This document shows positions 16,340-23,511 of a stretch of DNA of 32,109 bases, one piece after another; within the stretch, counting starts at the first letter, position 1; each line of letters begins with the position of its first letter. The stretch spans positions 1 to 32,109 of the forward strand of contig JAEENM010000078.1 in NCBI GenBank assembly GCA_016283745.1. The letters run 5' to 3'. A program made the position numbers and the translations under genes. Source of the stretch: Bacteroidales bacterium (lineage in GTDB: Bacteria > Bacteroidota > Bacteroidia > Bacteroidales > P3). The notes beneath the pieces are model-generated. The model was not told the DNA's origin. It searched no databases and saw only the letters and a list, made by a program, of their open reading frames with translations.

Positions 16340-17155
16340 ATGAAAAAGACATTACATATTGCGGTTGTCGCGACAATGATTTTGGCATTGTCGGGTTTGG
16401 GAAACAAGGCTTTTGCCCAGTTTCTGCACCAAAAGAAAGAAGCTCCGATACACGTTGAGAAATATGCGTGGACGGGTTCTTTGGATTCTGTGACACCTAT
16501 TTTTATATGGTTCGAACGCAACGACGACAACCTGCTTGCCGGTGAAATTGTTTACACCAAGTCGCAGACCAAAAGTCCGGTGCGTGTGCTCGGACAGGTG
16601 ATAGTAAATCCCAACAACGGCGTTGAGGAGTTCCGTCTGTCGGAATTTCTTGGCCGCAGAGCCGAAAAGACAGGCACTATGTATTTCACTCTCGACTCGG
16701 CGGGTAGAGGCCAAGGCATTTGGAAAAACATCGACACCAGCCATAGCCTTGCACTCGACCAAGTTGCCGCTTTCCCCGCAGGCAAAGGCGGACTGCTGCA
16801 GCCCGAGAACTACACCACCATCGGCACCAAGCCCATCTACTACAGCTATTATTACTACCATCCCTACAAAGGCACCCTGGGCGGGGAGGCCACTCTGGAG
16901 CTTATGGAACACAAATACATCAAATTCCAGATTACCATCCGCGACCCGAATATCGCCGAGGGCGACGACGAACTGGACTACCACCGTCACGCTCCGCTGG
17001 TGGGCAACAAGTTCATCTACCACATGCGCGGCTGCGACTATATGTTCGAGTGCCACATCTTCCACGATTTCATTTTCCTGAAAACCCTCACCGACCGTCC
17101 GTCGGAATGCTTCGGCGTAGGCTCGTCGTTCGACGGGTTCCTCATCAAACGGTAG
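16340..17155 (+). CDS. Exported protein of unknown function
   Basis: The 271-residue product has a signal peptide (1-26, cut after KAFA) without a lipobox, so it should be periplasmic or outer-membrane associated. I do not recognise a named family. The mature part appears beta-rich: residues about 60-135 show GEIVYTKSQTKSPVRVLGQV, then RLSEFLGRR, then QGIWKN. This is a pattern of short strands ending in G-x-W, as in small Bacteroidota beta-sheet domains. A tyrosine cluster (IYYSYYYYHPY, about 171-181) and two late cysteines in RGCDYMFECHIF may allow a disulfide. The gene lies 39 bases upstream of the transporter gene and is probably co-transcribed with it. An open frame on the opposite strand over nearly the same length looks like a shadow. 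Confidence 0.8.
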   Translation: MKKTLHIAVVATMILALSGLGNKAFAQFLHQKKEAPIHVEKYAWTGSLDSVTPIFIWFERNDDNLLAGEIVYTKSQTKSPVRVLGQVIVNPNNGVEEFRLSEFLGRRAEKTGTMYFTLDSAGRGQGIWKNIDTSHSLALDQVAAFPAGKGGLLQPENYTTIGTKPIYYSYYYYHPYKGTLGGEATLELMEHKYIKFQITIRDPNIAEGDDELDYHRHAPLVGNKFIYHMRGCDYMFECHIFHDFIFLKTLTDRPSECFGVGSSFDGFLIKR

Positions 17156-17194
17156 CGGAGGAGGCTTTCCACCTATCATAAAAGCACTTTTGCA

Positions 17195-18094
17195 GTGAAC
17201 AGGTTTCGCAATCTCGTTCTCCCAATAGCCATTGTTTTAGGACTTATTTTCCATTCCTACTGCGGCATACTCAAAGTGGGGGTGCCGTACCTTATTTTTA
17301 CCATACTGCTGCTCAATTTCGTCGCCACCGACATCAAGAAAATGCGTTTCACCGTTTTCGACGCCATACTGATGGCCGTGCAGGTCAGTCTGAGTCTCGG
17401 CATTTACTTGATACTTCATCTGTTAGGCGTTGACGAGATTGTGTCGCAGGGCGTGCTGGTGGGCGTGCTCTGTCCCGTGGCCGCCTCGGTGGTCGTTATT
17501 TCGTGTATGCTTGGCGCCAACCGCGAAACGGTGACGGCCTACACCATTTTCGACAACCTGCTGGTGGCTCTGCTTGCTCCGGTCATTTTCTCGTTTGTTG
17601 GCGAACATCAGGACATGCCTTTCGGCGAATCGTTCTTGCTGATAATCAGGCGGGTGGCCCCGATAATTGCTTTGCCGTTCTTTGTAGCGTGGTTGTTGCA
17701 GACGCTTCTGCCCAAGGCCAACGCCTTTTTGGTGCGCTACCGTGGACTGTCGTTCTACCTGTGGGCTGTGGCGCTGTTCATCACCTTGGGACAGACCATC
17801 GACTTTATAATGCTGAAAGGCGAGGAGAACCTGACTTCGATAATAATTTTGGGCGTAGTTTCGGTGCTTTTCTGCGTTGTGCAGTTCGGCGTGGGCAAGC
17901 TAATAGGACGGCATTACGGCGACACCATCGCCGGTGGACAGCTGCTGGGACAGAAAAACTCGGCCCTCGGCATCTGGATGGCCAACACCTATCTAAACCC
18001 CTTGTCGGCAGTGTTTCCGGCACTGTATTCCATCTGGCAGAACCTGTTTAACAGCTGGCAGTTGTGGAGGAACGACAAAAAAGTTGAAAATTGA
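17195..18094 (+). CDS. Bile acid:sodium symporter (BASS) family transporter
   Basis: The 299-residue product is hydrophobic, with about nine to ten predicted membrane spans. It shows the two crossover regions of the BASS fold: GVLCPVAASVVVISCMLGAN (about 91-110) and GGQLLGQKNSALGIWMAN (about 249-266). In characterised members the second region contains E-x-x-x-Q-N for sodium. Here it reads Q-L-L-G-Q-K-N, so the acidic ligand is absent and sodium coupling may differ. BASS proteins import bile acids, pantothenate or other organic anions; the family name does not fix the substrate. The start is taken as GTG at 17195, because the first membrane span begins within six residues of it and no nearby ATG fits. 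The TGA stop lies in a heptamer array, and the last residues VEN are encoded by it. Confidence 0.8.
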   Translation: MNRFRNLVLPIAIVLGLIFHSYCGILKVGVPYLIFTILLLNFVATDIKKMRFTVFDAILMAVQVSLSLGIYLILHLLGVDEIVSQGVLVGVLCPVAASVVVISCMLGANRETVTAYTIFDNLLVALLAPVIFSFVGEHQDMPFGESFLLIIRRVAPIIALPFFVAWLLQTLLPKANAFLVRYRGLSFYLWAVALFITLGQTIDFIMLKGEENLTSIIILGVVSVLFCVVQFGVGKLIGRHYGDTIAGGQLLGQKNSALGIWMANTYLNPLSAVFPALYSIWQNLFNSWQLWRNDKKVEN

Positions 18095-18110
18095 AATTTG
18101 AAAGTTGAAA
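18083..18110 (+). repeat. Heptamer array, 4 units of nTTGAAA
   Basis: GTTGAAA, ATTGAAA, TTTGAAA and GTTGAAA occupy 18083-18110 without gaps. The TGA at 18092-18094 is the stop codon of the transporter gene. Confidence 0.85.
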
Positions 18111-18113
18111 TAC

Positions 18114-18133
18114 TGGCTTCGACAAGCTCAGCC
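18114..18133. repeat. Short interspersed sequence with GCTT-CGAC-AAGC hairpin
   Basis: The 20 bases contain GCTT (18117-18120), CGAC and AAGC, a 4-bp stem. From memory, the core CTTCGACAAGCTCAG is a common intergenic repeat in Bacteroidota and other bacteria. Only one copy is in this window. Confidence 0.5.
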
Positions 18134-18141
18134 ACCTATCA

Positions 18142-18194
18142 GTTAAACAACTAAACAATTCAACAATTAAACAAACAGATCACTGTTCACTGTA
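18142..18194. repeat. Octamer array and a heptamer pair before the rarD end
   Basis: GTTAAACA, ACTAAACA, ATTCAACA and ATTAAACA occupy 18142-18173 as four 8-base units. They are related to the complement of the GTTTAACT octamers at 16149-16180. CACTGTT and CACTGTA at 18181-18194 form a further pair of 7-base units. The array lies between the converging transporter and rarD genes. Confidence 0.75.
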
Positions 18195-18229
18195 ACACAA
18201 CAATTGCGTCCGATTTCCCAATCACGGTT

Positions 18230-19120
18230 TTATTTTCTTCGGCTGCGGATTACGGAGTCGGCGGAGAAGAGTATCAATCCCAGCCAGATGCAGGAAAAAC
18301 AGACCACGTGCGATGGGGTGAAGGGTTCGCCAAAGATAATCACACCGATAAGCAGTTGCAACGAGGGCGACAGATACTGTATGAATCCCATTGTGGAGAG
18401 CGGTATGCGTTCCGCCGCCTTGCCGAACCACAGCAACGGCAGGGCTGTAACCACGCCGCCCATCGCCAGAAGCAGTGCGGTGGGCAGATGGAAGTCGTTG
18501 AGGGCGTTGTTGCCCTGTAAAAAAGTAACTACGAGATAAGCCAAGGCCGGGAAGCTCATATAAATGGTCTCCACTGTGAGGGCGGAGGTGGCGTCGATGT
18601 CGATTTTTTTACGTACCAGTCCGTACAAAGCGAAGGTGAGGGCAAGGACGATGGAGATAAGCGGGAAACTGCCGAAATCCACCGTTAGATACGTCACTCC
18701 GACAACTGCCAGCAGCAGCGACACGCACTGCACTCGGTTGAGTCGCTCTTTGAGGAAAAGGAATCCGAAAAGCACGTTCAGCAACGGGTTTATGTAATAT
18801 CCCAAGCTCGACTGCACTATATGTCCGTTGTTGATAGCCCAGATATACACGCCCCAGTTTGCCGCCATCAGCGCGCCGGTGAGGAACAGCAGAAGAAACT
18901 GTCGTCGTGTACGGACGTGCTGGCGGACAGGGTAGCGGCGTATGCCGACAAAAAGCGTGACCATGAACACCATCGACCAGAACATGCGGTGGCACAGAAT
19001 TTCCACCGGCGGAACGTGCTGCAACATTTTCCAATACAGGGGGAAAAATCCCCACGTGCCATAGCACAAAATGCCGTAAAGCACCCCTTTTCTATGTTCG
19101 TTGTGGCCGTTGGATGACAT
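18230..19120 (-). CDS. rarD: EamA/DMT family transporter RarD
   Basis: The 296-residue product has about ten membrane spans arranged as two EamA halves. The RarD-type start is clear: GVLYGILCYGTWGFFPLYWKML at the N terminus, then VPPVEILCHRMFWS, then ANWGVYIWAINNGHIVQSSLGYYINPL with the conserved central motif. E. coli RarD was named for chloramphenicol sensitivity; the substrate of the family is not established. The ATG at 19120 is preceded by a good promoter on the minus strand, and the gene is divergent from the tsaC-like gene. Confidence 0.93.
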   Translation of the reverse strand: MSSNGHNEHRKGVLYGILCYGTWGFFPLYWKMLQHVPPVEILCHRMFWSMVFMVTLFVGIRRYPVRQHVRTRRQFLLLFLTGALMAANWGVYIWAINNGHIVQSSLGYYINPLLNVLFGFLFLKERLNRVQCVSLLLAVVGVTYLTVDFGSFPLISIVLALTFALYGLVRKKIDIDATSALTVETIYMSFPALAYLVVTFLQGNNALNDFHLPTALLLAMGGVVTALPLLWFGKAAERIPLSTMGFIQYLSPSLQLLIGVIIFGEPFTPSHVVCFSCIWLGLILFSADSVIRSRRK

Positions 19121-19186
19121 CGTTTTTGTTTGTATTGGTCTAATGTGCTGTCAATTGGGTTTGAGACGTTTTTATTAAAGAAGATG

Positions 19187-19218
19187 CGAAGTTACGACAT
19201 TTTTTCCATCCGCACAAA
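19187..19218 (-). promoter_or_regulatory. Promoter of rarD
   Basis: On the minus strand TTTG is at 19218-19215 and TAACTTCG at 19194-19187, with a 20-base spacer. The -7 element differs from TAnnTTTG at one base. The start codon lies 66 bases downstream. Confidence 0.6.
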
Positions 19219-19223
19219 CATTT

Positions 19224-19251
19224 TTCACAATCCACAGTTCAAAACTCACAG
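19224..19251. repeat. Weak heptamer array, 4 units
   Basis: TTCACAA, TCCACAG, TTCAAAA and CTCACAG occupy 19224-19251 in register. The units are more diverged than elsewhere, so this is a weaker case of the same pattern, located between two divergent promoters. Confidence 0.5.
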
Positions 19252-19283
19252 CCAAAAAGAGTTACAGCTTGTTTATTTATTCG

Positions 19284-19291
19284 TAATTTTG
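19284..19291 (+). promoter_or_regulatory. -7 element of the tsaC-like gene
   Basis: TAATTTTG at 19284-19291, followed by C, matches TAnnTTTG. No TTTG is present at the usual distance upstream. The start codon lies 20 bases downstream. Confidence 0.6.
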
Positions 19292-19311
19292 CAAAATCAT
19301 TTGCGAAGTCA

Positions 19312-19878
19312 ATGGACATACAAAAGACACTTCAACATACAGCCGATGTGCTCCAGCGCGGGGGTGTAGTAATCTATCCCACCGACACCATCTGGGGCTT
19401 GGGCTGCGACGCCACAAATGCCGAGGCAATAGCCAAATTGTGCGGCATAAAGCGTCGCGACCCGCACAAAAGTATGCTGATACTGTGCAAGGACTTCGAG
19501 CAGGTGGCGCAATATGTGGAGGATTTCGACAGCAGGGTGGTGGAGTACATCTCGCGATGGAAAACGCCCACCACAGTAGTGTATCCCAAAGCCAAAAACC
19601 TGCCGCAGAGCCTTCTGGCTGCCGACGGAAGCATTGGCATACGCGTGCCCAAGTCGGAATTCTGCACCTCGCTGATAGAAAAGTTCGGGAAACCGATTGT
19701 AAGCACTTCGGCCAACTTCGCCGGCGAGGAACCGCCGAGATATTACTACAACATCAACGCATGGCTTATCGAGCAGGTGGACTATCTGGTGCCCGAGGAG
19801 TGCTGCGACTCGCGTTATCACAAAAGTTCGAGAATAGTAAAGAAAAACGAGAACGGCGAATTTGTCGTCATAAGATAA
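19312..19878 (+). CDS. tsaC: L-threonylcarbamoyladenylate synthase (TsaC/YrdC family)
   Basis: The 188-residue product is a single YrdC-fold domain. It makes threonylcarbamoyl-AMP from threonine, bicarbonate and ATP, the first step of t6A formation at position 37 of ANN-decoding tRNAs. Visible motifs are GGVVIYPTDTIWGLGCDA (about 17-34), the KRRDPHKSM segment that binds ATP and threonine, and SIGIRVP with ST-SAN at PIVSTSANFAGE. The C-terminal Sua5 extension is absent, so this is the short TsaC/YwlC-like form without that domain. The gene has its own -7 element and is followed by an 81-base gap before a lipoprotein gene. Confidence 0.93.
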   Translation: MDIQKTLQHTADVLQRGGVVIYPTDTIWGLGCDATNAEAIAKLCGIKRRDPHKSMLILCKDFEQVAQYVEDFDSRVVEYISRWKTPTTVVYPKAKNLPQSLLAADGSIGIRVPKSEFCTSLIEKFGKPIVSTSANFAGEEPPRYYYNINAWLIEQVDYLVPEECCDSRYHKSSRIVKKNENGEFVVIR

Positions 19879-19918
19879 AAAAACACATATTATTAAAATT
19901 AAAACAAATAAATAACGT

Positions 19919-19933
19919 TTAGCAGATTGCTAA
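19919..19933. promoter_or_regulatory. Perfect 6-bp inverted repeat in the leader of the lipoprotein gene
   Basis: TTAGCA (19919-19924) and TGCTAA (19928-19933) flank GAT, 26 bases before the ATG. It may be an operator or a leader hairpin. The surrounding A+T-rich leader contains no clear TAnnTTTG element. Confidence 0.35.
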
Positions 19934-19959
19934 TAATAACACACAAAAAATAAATAATC

Positions 19960-20835
19960 ATGAAAAAAACCATCATTTTGGCCGGACTGCTTTCGTGCGT
20001 TGCATTGGTTTTCACCTCCTGCAACTCCGGCGAAGAAGAAAGACTCAAATCGCAGAAAACGATAGACTCCTTGCAGGCTATTGTCGATAACAAAAACGAT
20101 GAAGTGGACGCTTTGTTCGAAGTTCTGAACGAAATCGAGGACAACCTTGCAAGCGTTTCGTCGAAATTCGGTCAGGTTGAAGAGCTGCAGCGCGGTCAGG
20201 TGGAAGGTCGCAACGACGTGAAACTGAAAATCAACGACCAGATACAGCAAATCAGCCAGATGATGACTGAAAACAAAGAGAAAATTGCCAAACTGAACCA
20301 GCAGATTCAAAGCTCCCACAAGGAGAACGCTAAACTGCAGGAGTTTGTGGAAAAACTCGAGACACGTATAGCAGAGCAGGAGACTCAGATTCAGGATCTT
20401 GTGTCGCAGCTTGAACAGAAAAACATCGTTATTGAAAACCTTAACAAAGATGTGGCAACTCTTACCGAGACCAACGCCCAAAAAGACCAAGTCATCGAAG
20501 AACAGGTGACCGACATGAACAAGGTTTACTACGTTGTGGACAGCTACAACAACCTCAAAGCTGCTGGCATAGTGAACAAGACTGGTGGTTTCATCGGCAT
20601 CGGCAAAAAACAACAGCTCACCAACGACATGGATGTTTCGGCTTTCACCTGCATCGACAAACGCAAAGTCACCAACATACAAGTCAACGCCAAAGGTGCA
20701 CAGGTTGTCTCCAAACATCCCGAAAACTCTTACGAACTGGTTATAAATGAGGACAAAGTTTGCACACACCTCAAAATAACTAACCCCTCGGAATTCTGGA
20801 AAACAACGAATTACCTCGTTATCTCTACGAAATAA
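19960..20835 (+). CDS. Coiled-coil lipoprotein, conserved in Bacteroidales
   Basis: The 291-residue product has a lipoprotein signal with lipidated C21 (VFTSC). The next residues NSGEEE are acidic, as in many Bacteroidota lipoproteins shown on the cell surface. Residues about 28-190 form a long, nearly unbroken coiled coil with several register breaks, rich in Q, E and K. Residues about 200-291 form a small globular tail (GFIGIGKKQQLTND, then FTCIDKRKVTNIQV). The architecture fits a rod that holds a C-terminal domain away from the membrane. Some Bacteroides proteins of similar size and shape are annotated as Cbp1-type collagen-binding adhesins. I cannot confirm that link from sequence alone. 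A strong terminator follows the gene. Confidence 0.8.
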   Translation: MKKTIILAGLLSCVALVFTSCNSGEEERLKSQKTIDSLQAIVDNKNDEVDALFEVLNEIEDNLASVSSKFGQVEELQRGQVEGRNDVKLKINDQIQQISQMMTENKEKIAKLNQQIQSSHKENAKLQEFVEKLETRIAEQETQIQDLVSQLEQKNIVIENLNKDVATLTETNAQKDQVIEEQVTDMNKVYYVVDSYNNLKAAGIVNKTGGFIGIGKKQQLTNDMDVSAFTCIDKRKVTNIQVNAKGAQVVSKHPENSYELVINEDKVCTHLKITNPSEFWKTTNYLVISTK

Positions 20836-20871
20836 TTCATTTTTCATAGCATTATTGGTTGATTAATTGGG

Positions 20872-20905
20872 ATGGGGAATTTGACAAAATTCCCCATTTC
20901 TTTTC
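20872..20905 (+). terminator. Rho-independent terminator after the lipoprotein gene
   Basis: An 11-bp perfect stem (20872-20882 with 20887-20897, arms ATGGGGAATTT and AAATTCCCCAT) encloses GACA and is followed by TTCTTTTC. It lies between the lipoprotein stop and the dusB start. Confidence 0.8.
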
Positions 20906-20921
20906 TGAAAGACAGAGAGTT

Positions 20922-21902
20922 ATGCTCAAGATAGGCAATGTTGAATTGGAGGGTTTCCCCCTTGTGCTTTCGCCGATGGACGACATCACCGACCGCCCGT
21001 TCCGCGGGGTGTGCAAGCGTTTTGGCGCCGATTTGCTTATCACGGAGTTCATCGCTTCCGAGGCGCTGGTGCGCGAGGTGGAGAAAAGCCGCCGCAAGAT
21101 GCAGTTCGACGAGGCCGAGCGACCGATAGGCATTCAGATTTTCGGCCACGACGCCGACGCCCTTATCCGCTCGCTGGAGTTCGTGGAACAGGCAAACCCC
21201 GATTTTGTGGACATCAACTGGGGCTGCCCGATGCGCAAGATTGCGGGACGCGGTGCCGGCTCCGGCGCCCTCCGCGACCCCGACCGTCTTGTGGCCATCA
21301 CCGCCGACATTGTCAAAGCCTCGCACCTGCCCGTAACGGTGAAGACGCGTCTTGGCTACGACGAAAACAGCAAACCCATTGTGGAGCTTGCCGAACGTCT
21401 GCAGGACGTTGGGGTGGCGGCCATCAGCATCCACGGACGTACCAAGACACAGCTGTACCGCGGCACCGCCGACTGGACCCTGATAGGCAAGGTGAAGGAA
21501 AATCCTAGGATGCAGATTCCTGTGTTCGGCAACGGCGACATCACCACCCCGGAAATGGCCGACGAATACCGCCGACGCTACGGCGTTGACGGCATACTGA
21601 TAGGCCGTGCCGCCATTGGCAACCCGTGGATTTTCGAGCAGACGCACCACGTTATGGACGGCCAGCCACAACGCACGATAACCGTCGCCGAAAGGGTGGA
21701 GGTGTGCCGCCAGCATCTGCTTGCCGCCGTGCAATTTAAAGACGAGCGAACTGCAATACTCGAAATGCGGAAACACTATTCGGGATATTTCAAAGGGTTG
21801 TTCGATTTCAAGCCTTTCCGGCTGAGACTGGTCTCACTCACCAACCTCGACGAGTTGCTGGCCGTTCTCGACGACATTTCCGATCATTATCAAAACATCT
21901 GA
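20922..21902 (+). CDS. dusB: tRNA-dihydrouridine synthase, DusB type
   Basis: The FMN enzyme reduces uridines in tRNA D-loops with NADPH. I choose ATG at 20922 (326 residues, MLKIGNVELEGFPLVLSPMDD) because a possible TTG start at 20859 would put the terminator hairpin inside the reading frame. Features include the N-terminal LSPMDDITDRPFR, QIFGHD, the catalytic loop NWGCPMRKIAGRGAGSGAL with C102, HGRTKTQLY, and the phosphate-binding GNGDI and IGRAAIGNPWIF. A C-terminal helical domain with MRKHYSGYFKG follows. The gene is first of a three-gene set, with the next start 5 bases after the stop. Confidence 0.93.
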   Translation: MLKIGNVELEGFPLVLSPMDDITDRPFRGVCKRFGADLLITEFIASEALVREVEKSRRKMQFDEAERPIGIQIFGHDADALIRSLEFVEQANPDFVDINWGCPMRKIAGRGAGSGALRDPDRLVAITADIVKASHLPVTVKTRLGYDENSKPIVELAERLQDVGVAAISIHGRTKTQLYRGTADWTLIGKVKENPRMQIPVFGNGDITTPEMADEYRRRYGVDGILIGRAAIGNPWIFEQTHHVMDGQPQRTITVAERVEVCRQHLLAAVQFKDERTAILEMRKHYSGYFKGLFDFKPFRLRLVSLTNLDELLAVLDDISDHYQNI

Positions 21903-21906
21903 GATT

Positions 21907-22908
21907 ATGAAAGTGCTGCTTACGGGTGCCAACGGGCTTTTGGGACACAACATCATACTTCGGCTGTTGGAAGGCGGACACGAAGTCAACGCCATAGTCC
22001 GCAACGCCAAGTCGCTGGTGTTGAACGATGAACGTCTGCACGTATTCGAAGGCAGTTTCTTGAATAATAGCGACTTGCGCAAGGCGGCCGAAAGTTGCGA
22101 TGCCGTTATCCACGCCGCCGCCACCACCGATATGAGCCTGCTGCGGTATTCCGATTTCGAGAAAGTGATTGTACAGGGCTCGCAAACGGTGATAGATGTC
22201 TGCAACGAGCTTGAAATTAAGAATGTTGTTTATATAAGTTCCGCCAACACAATTGGTTACGGAACGACCGACCGACTTGCCACCGAAACGGAGCCGATGC
22301 TTTCGCCCTTTACAGAATCGTTCTACGCCAAAGCCAAAAAGCAGGCGGAGGAATTGTTTCTTACGCTTTCGCAACGTGCGGACAATCATGTTGTTATCAT
22401 CAATCCTGCATTTATGCTCGGGGCTTACGACACCAAGCCGAGTTCCGGGGCTATGCTTTTGGCCGCGCATCGCAAATTCGTGGCTGTCGCAACGAAGGGC
22501 GGCAAGAATTTCGTTCATGTGGGCGATGTGGCCCAAGCGGCAGTGAACGCACTGTCGATGGGCAGGAATGGTGAGTGTTATATTGCGGGAAATCAGAATC
22601 TTACATTGCGACAACTGTACCATATCCAGAAGAAAGTGTCGGGTTACCCGAAGCATATTCTCGTCCTGCCCACCGCCTTGGCCAAATGTGCGGGAGCTTT
22701 TGGCGACTTGCTTCGTCTTTGTCATATCCCGGTCGCTTTTTCTTCTGTGAATATCAAACAGTTGTGCATACAGGAATATTATTTGCCACAAAAAGCCGTT
22801 GAAGAGCTAAAAATGCCGCAAACACCTGTAGAAGAGGCTGTTGCCGACAGTCTTGGATGGTTTGTTTCGGCAGGAAAAATACGAACCACAAAAACACTTT
22901 CGAACTGA
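21907..22908 (+). CDS. Extended SDR, NAD(P)-dependent epimerase/dehydratase or 3-beta-HSD-like reductase
   Basis: The 333-residue product is an extended short-chain dehydrogenase. The nucleotide-binding motif is G7-A-N-G10-L-L-G13, followed by an acidic-free region and VRNAKS, which leans to NADP. The active-site set is S111/S112 (VYISSANTIG) and Y140-A-K-A-K144. The C-terminal half (LTLRQLYHIQKKVSGYP) is like dihydroflavonol reductase / 3-beta-hydroxysteroid dehydrogenase relatives rather than sugar epimerases. The substrate is unknown. The steroid 3-beta-dehydrogenases described in gut bacteria are mostly shorter classical SDRs, so I do not assign that function. The stop overlaps the next start (TGATG). 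Confidence 0.85.
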   Translation: MKVLLTGANGLLGHNIILRLLEGGHEVNAIVRNAKSLVLNDERLHVFEGSFLNNSDLRKAAESCDAVIHAAATTDMSLLRYSDFEKVIVQGSQTVIDVCNELEIKNVVYISSANTIGYGTTDRLATETEPMLSPFTESFYAKAKKQAEELFLTLSQRADNHVVIINPAFMLGAYDTKPSSGAMLLAAHRKFVAVATKGGKNFVHVGDVAQAAVNALSMGRNGECYIAGNQNLTLRQLYHIQKKVSGYPKHILVLPTALAKCAGAFGDLLRLCHIPVAFSSVNIKQLCIQEYYLPQKAVEELKMPQTPVEEAVADSLGWFVSAGKIRTTKTLSN

Positions 22909-23462
22909 TGAACAGACTTGCCTATATTTTGAAAGCCAAAACGCAGTACAACCTGCATTCGCCCTTTGTTTTCGACCTCTACAACGAGGCGCTGCTGCCG
23001 CGCGTGGATTCGAAGAAACTCAAAACGAACACTCTGTCGGGGCAGGACCGCCGCAACGCTGCCTTGATTTACAAACTTGCCGATCATTATGGTGTCAAAA
23101 ACATAGTTCTGTGCGGTTTCCAGAAAGGAATCCCTTTCTCCGACTGGGTTGAGAATGTGTTGCCACAGCTTGTGGGCGCATCCAATATCGATGTGAGGTT
23201 GTTGGGTGGAGAACGGAAAAACAATCTTTTAATCGTTTGTCCTATTGGCTGTTACGCCATGCTTAAAGAAGAAAACGAGGGTTTTATGTCCAACGACACA
23301 ATTGTTGTAACCACCAACATACACGGAGGCAAACTTGCCGAACGCCAGTGGGACGACCTCTGTTTCGACAGTTTCAACCGACTTGCCGTCGATCTGTATT
23401 CGATGGGAGTGGTGTTTTACCGCAAGGAACTAAGCGAGGAACGATACACCTTGCTGGTGTAA
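22908..23462 (+). CDS. Degenerate SAM-methyltransferase-like protein of Bacteroidota
   Basis: The start is ATG at 22908, overlapping the previous stop, giving 184 residues; an upstream in-frame codon at 22857 lies inside the SDR gene. The ends fit a Bacteroidota methyltransferase family: AKTQYNLHSPFVFDLYNE near the N terminus, and TIVVTTNIHGG, then AVDLYSMGVVFYRKELSEERY near the C terminus. In typical members these flank a Rossmann core with a glycine-rich SAM loop and an acidic DDIHWS motif. Here the core is shortened (VKNIVLCGFQKGIPFSDW), the glycine loop is not recognisable and DDIHWS reads TTNIHGG. The protein has probably lost methyl transfer and may serve a structural or regulatory role. 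It is convergent with the M23 gene. Confidence 0.65.
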   Translation: MNRLAYILKAKTQYNLHSPFVFDLYNEALLPRVDSKKLKTNTLSGQDRRNAALIYKLADHYGVKNIVLCGFQKGIPFSDWVENVLPQLVGASNIDVRLLGGERKNNLLIVCPIGCYAMLKEENEGFMSNDTIVVTTNIHGGKLAERQWDDLCFDSFNRLAVDLYSMGVVFYRKELSEERYTLLV

Positions 23463-23482
23463 GCGGATTTGCACTTCCAACC

Positions 23483-23510
23483 TCTACAACCCACAAATTC
23501 CAAACTCCAA
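23483..23510. repeat. Heptamer array, 4 units ending in CAA
   Basis: TCTACAA, CCCACAA, ATTCCAA and ACTCCAA occupy 23483-23510 in register, and ACTATCT follows. The stop codon of the minus-strand M23 gene (23512-23514) lies within this next unit. The array fills the gap between two convergent genes. Confidence 0.65.
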
Positions 23511-23511
23511 A

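Noticed and set aside
16352..17179. 275-codon minus-strand frame opposite the exported protein
   Set aside because: The plus-strand frame has a signal peptide and a -7 element; the minus frame has neither and is rich in His/Val as in typical shadows.
17185..17192. CACTTTTG before the transporter as a -7 element
   Set aside because: The first base of TA is wrong and it lies only 2 bases before the start codon, too close for a normal leader.
20859..20921. TTG start giving a longer DusB
   Set aside because: The added segment is the terminator hairpin of the preceding gene and is not part of the Dus fold.
21907..22908. Extended SDR as the missing 3-beta-hydroxysteroid dehydrogenase of the steroid pathway
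   Set aside because: The described bacterial enzymes are mainly classical SDRs of about 250 residues, and this gene is 18 kb away in a dusB operon. Only a loose family resemblance supports the idea.
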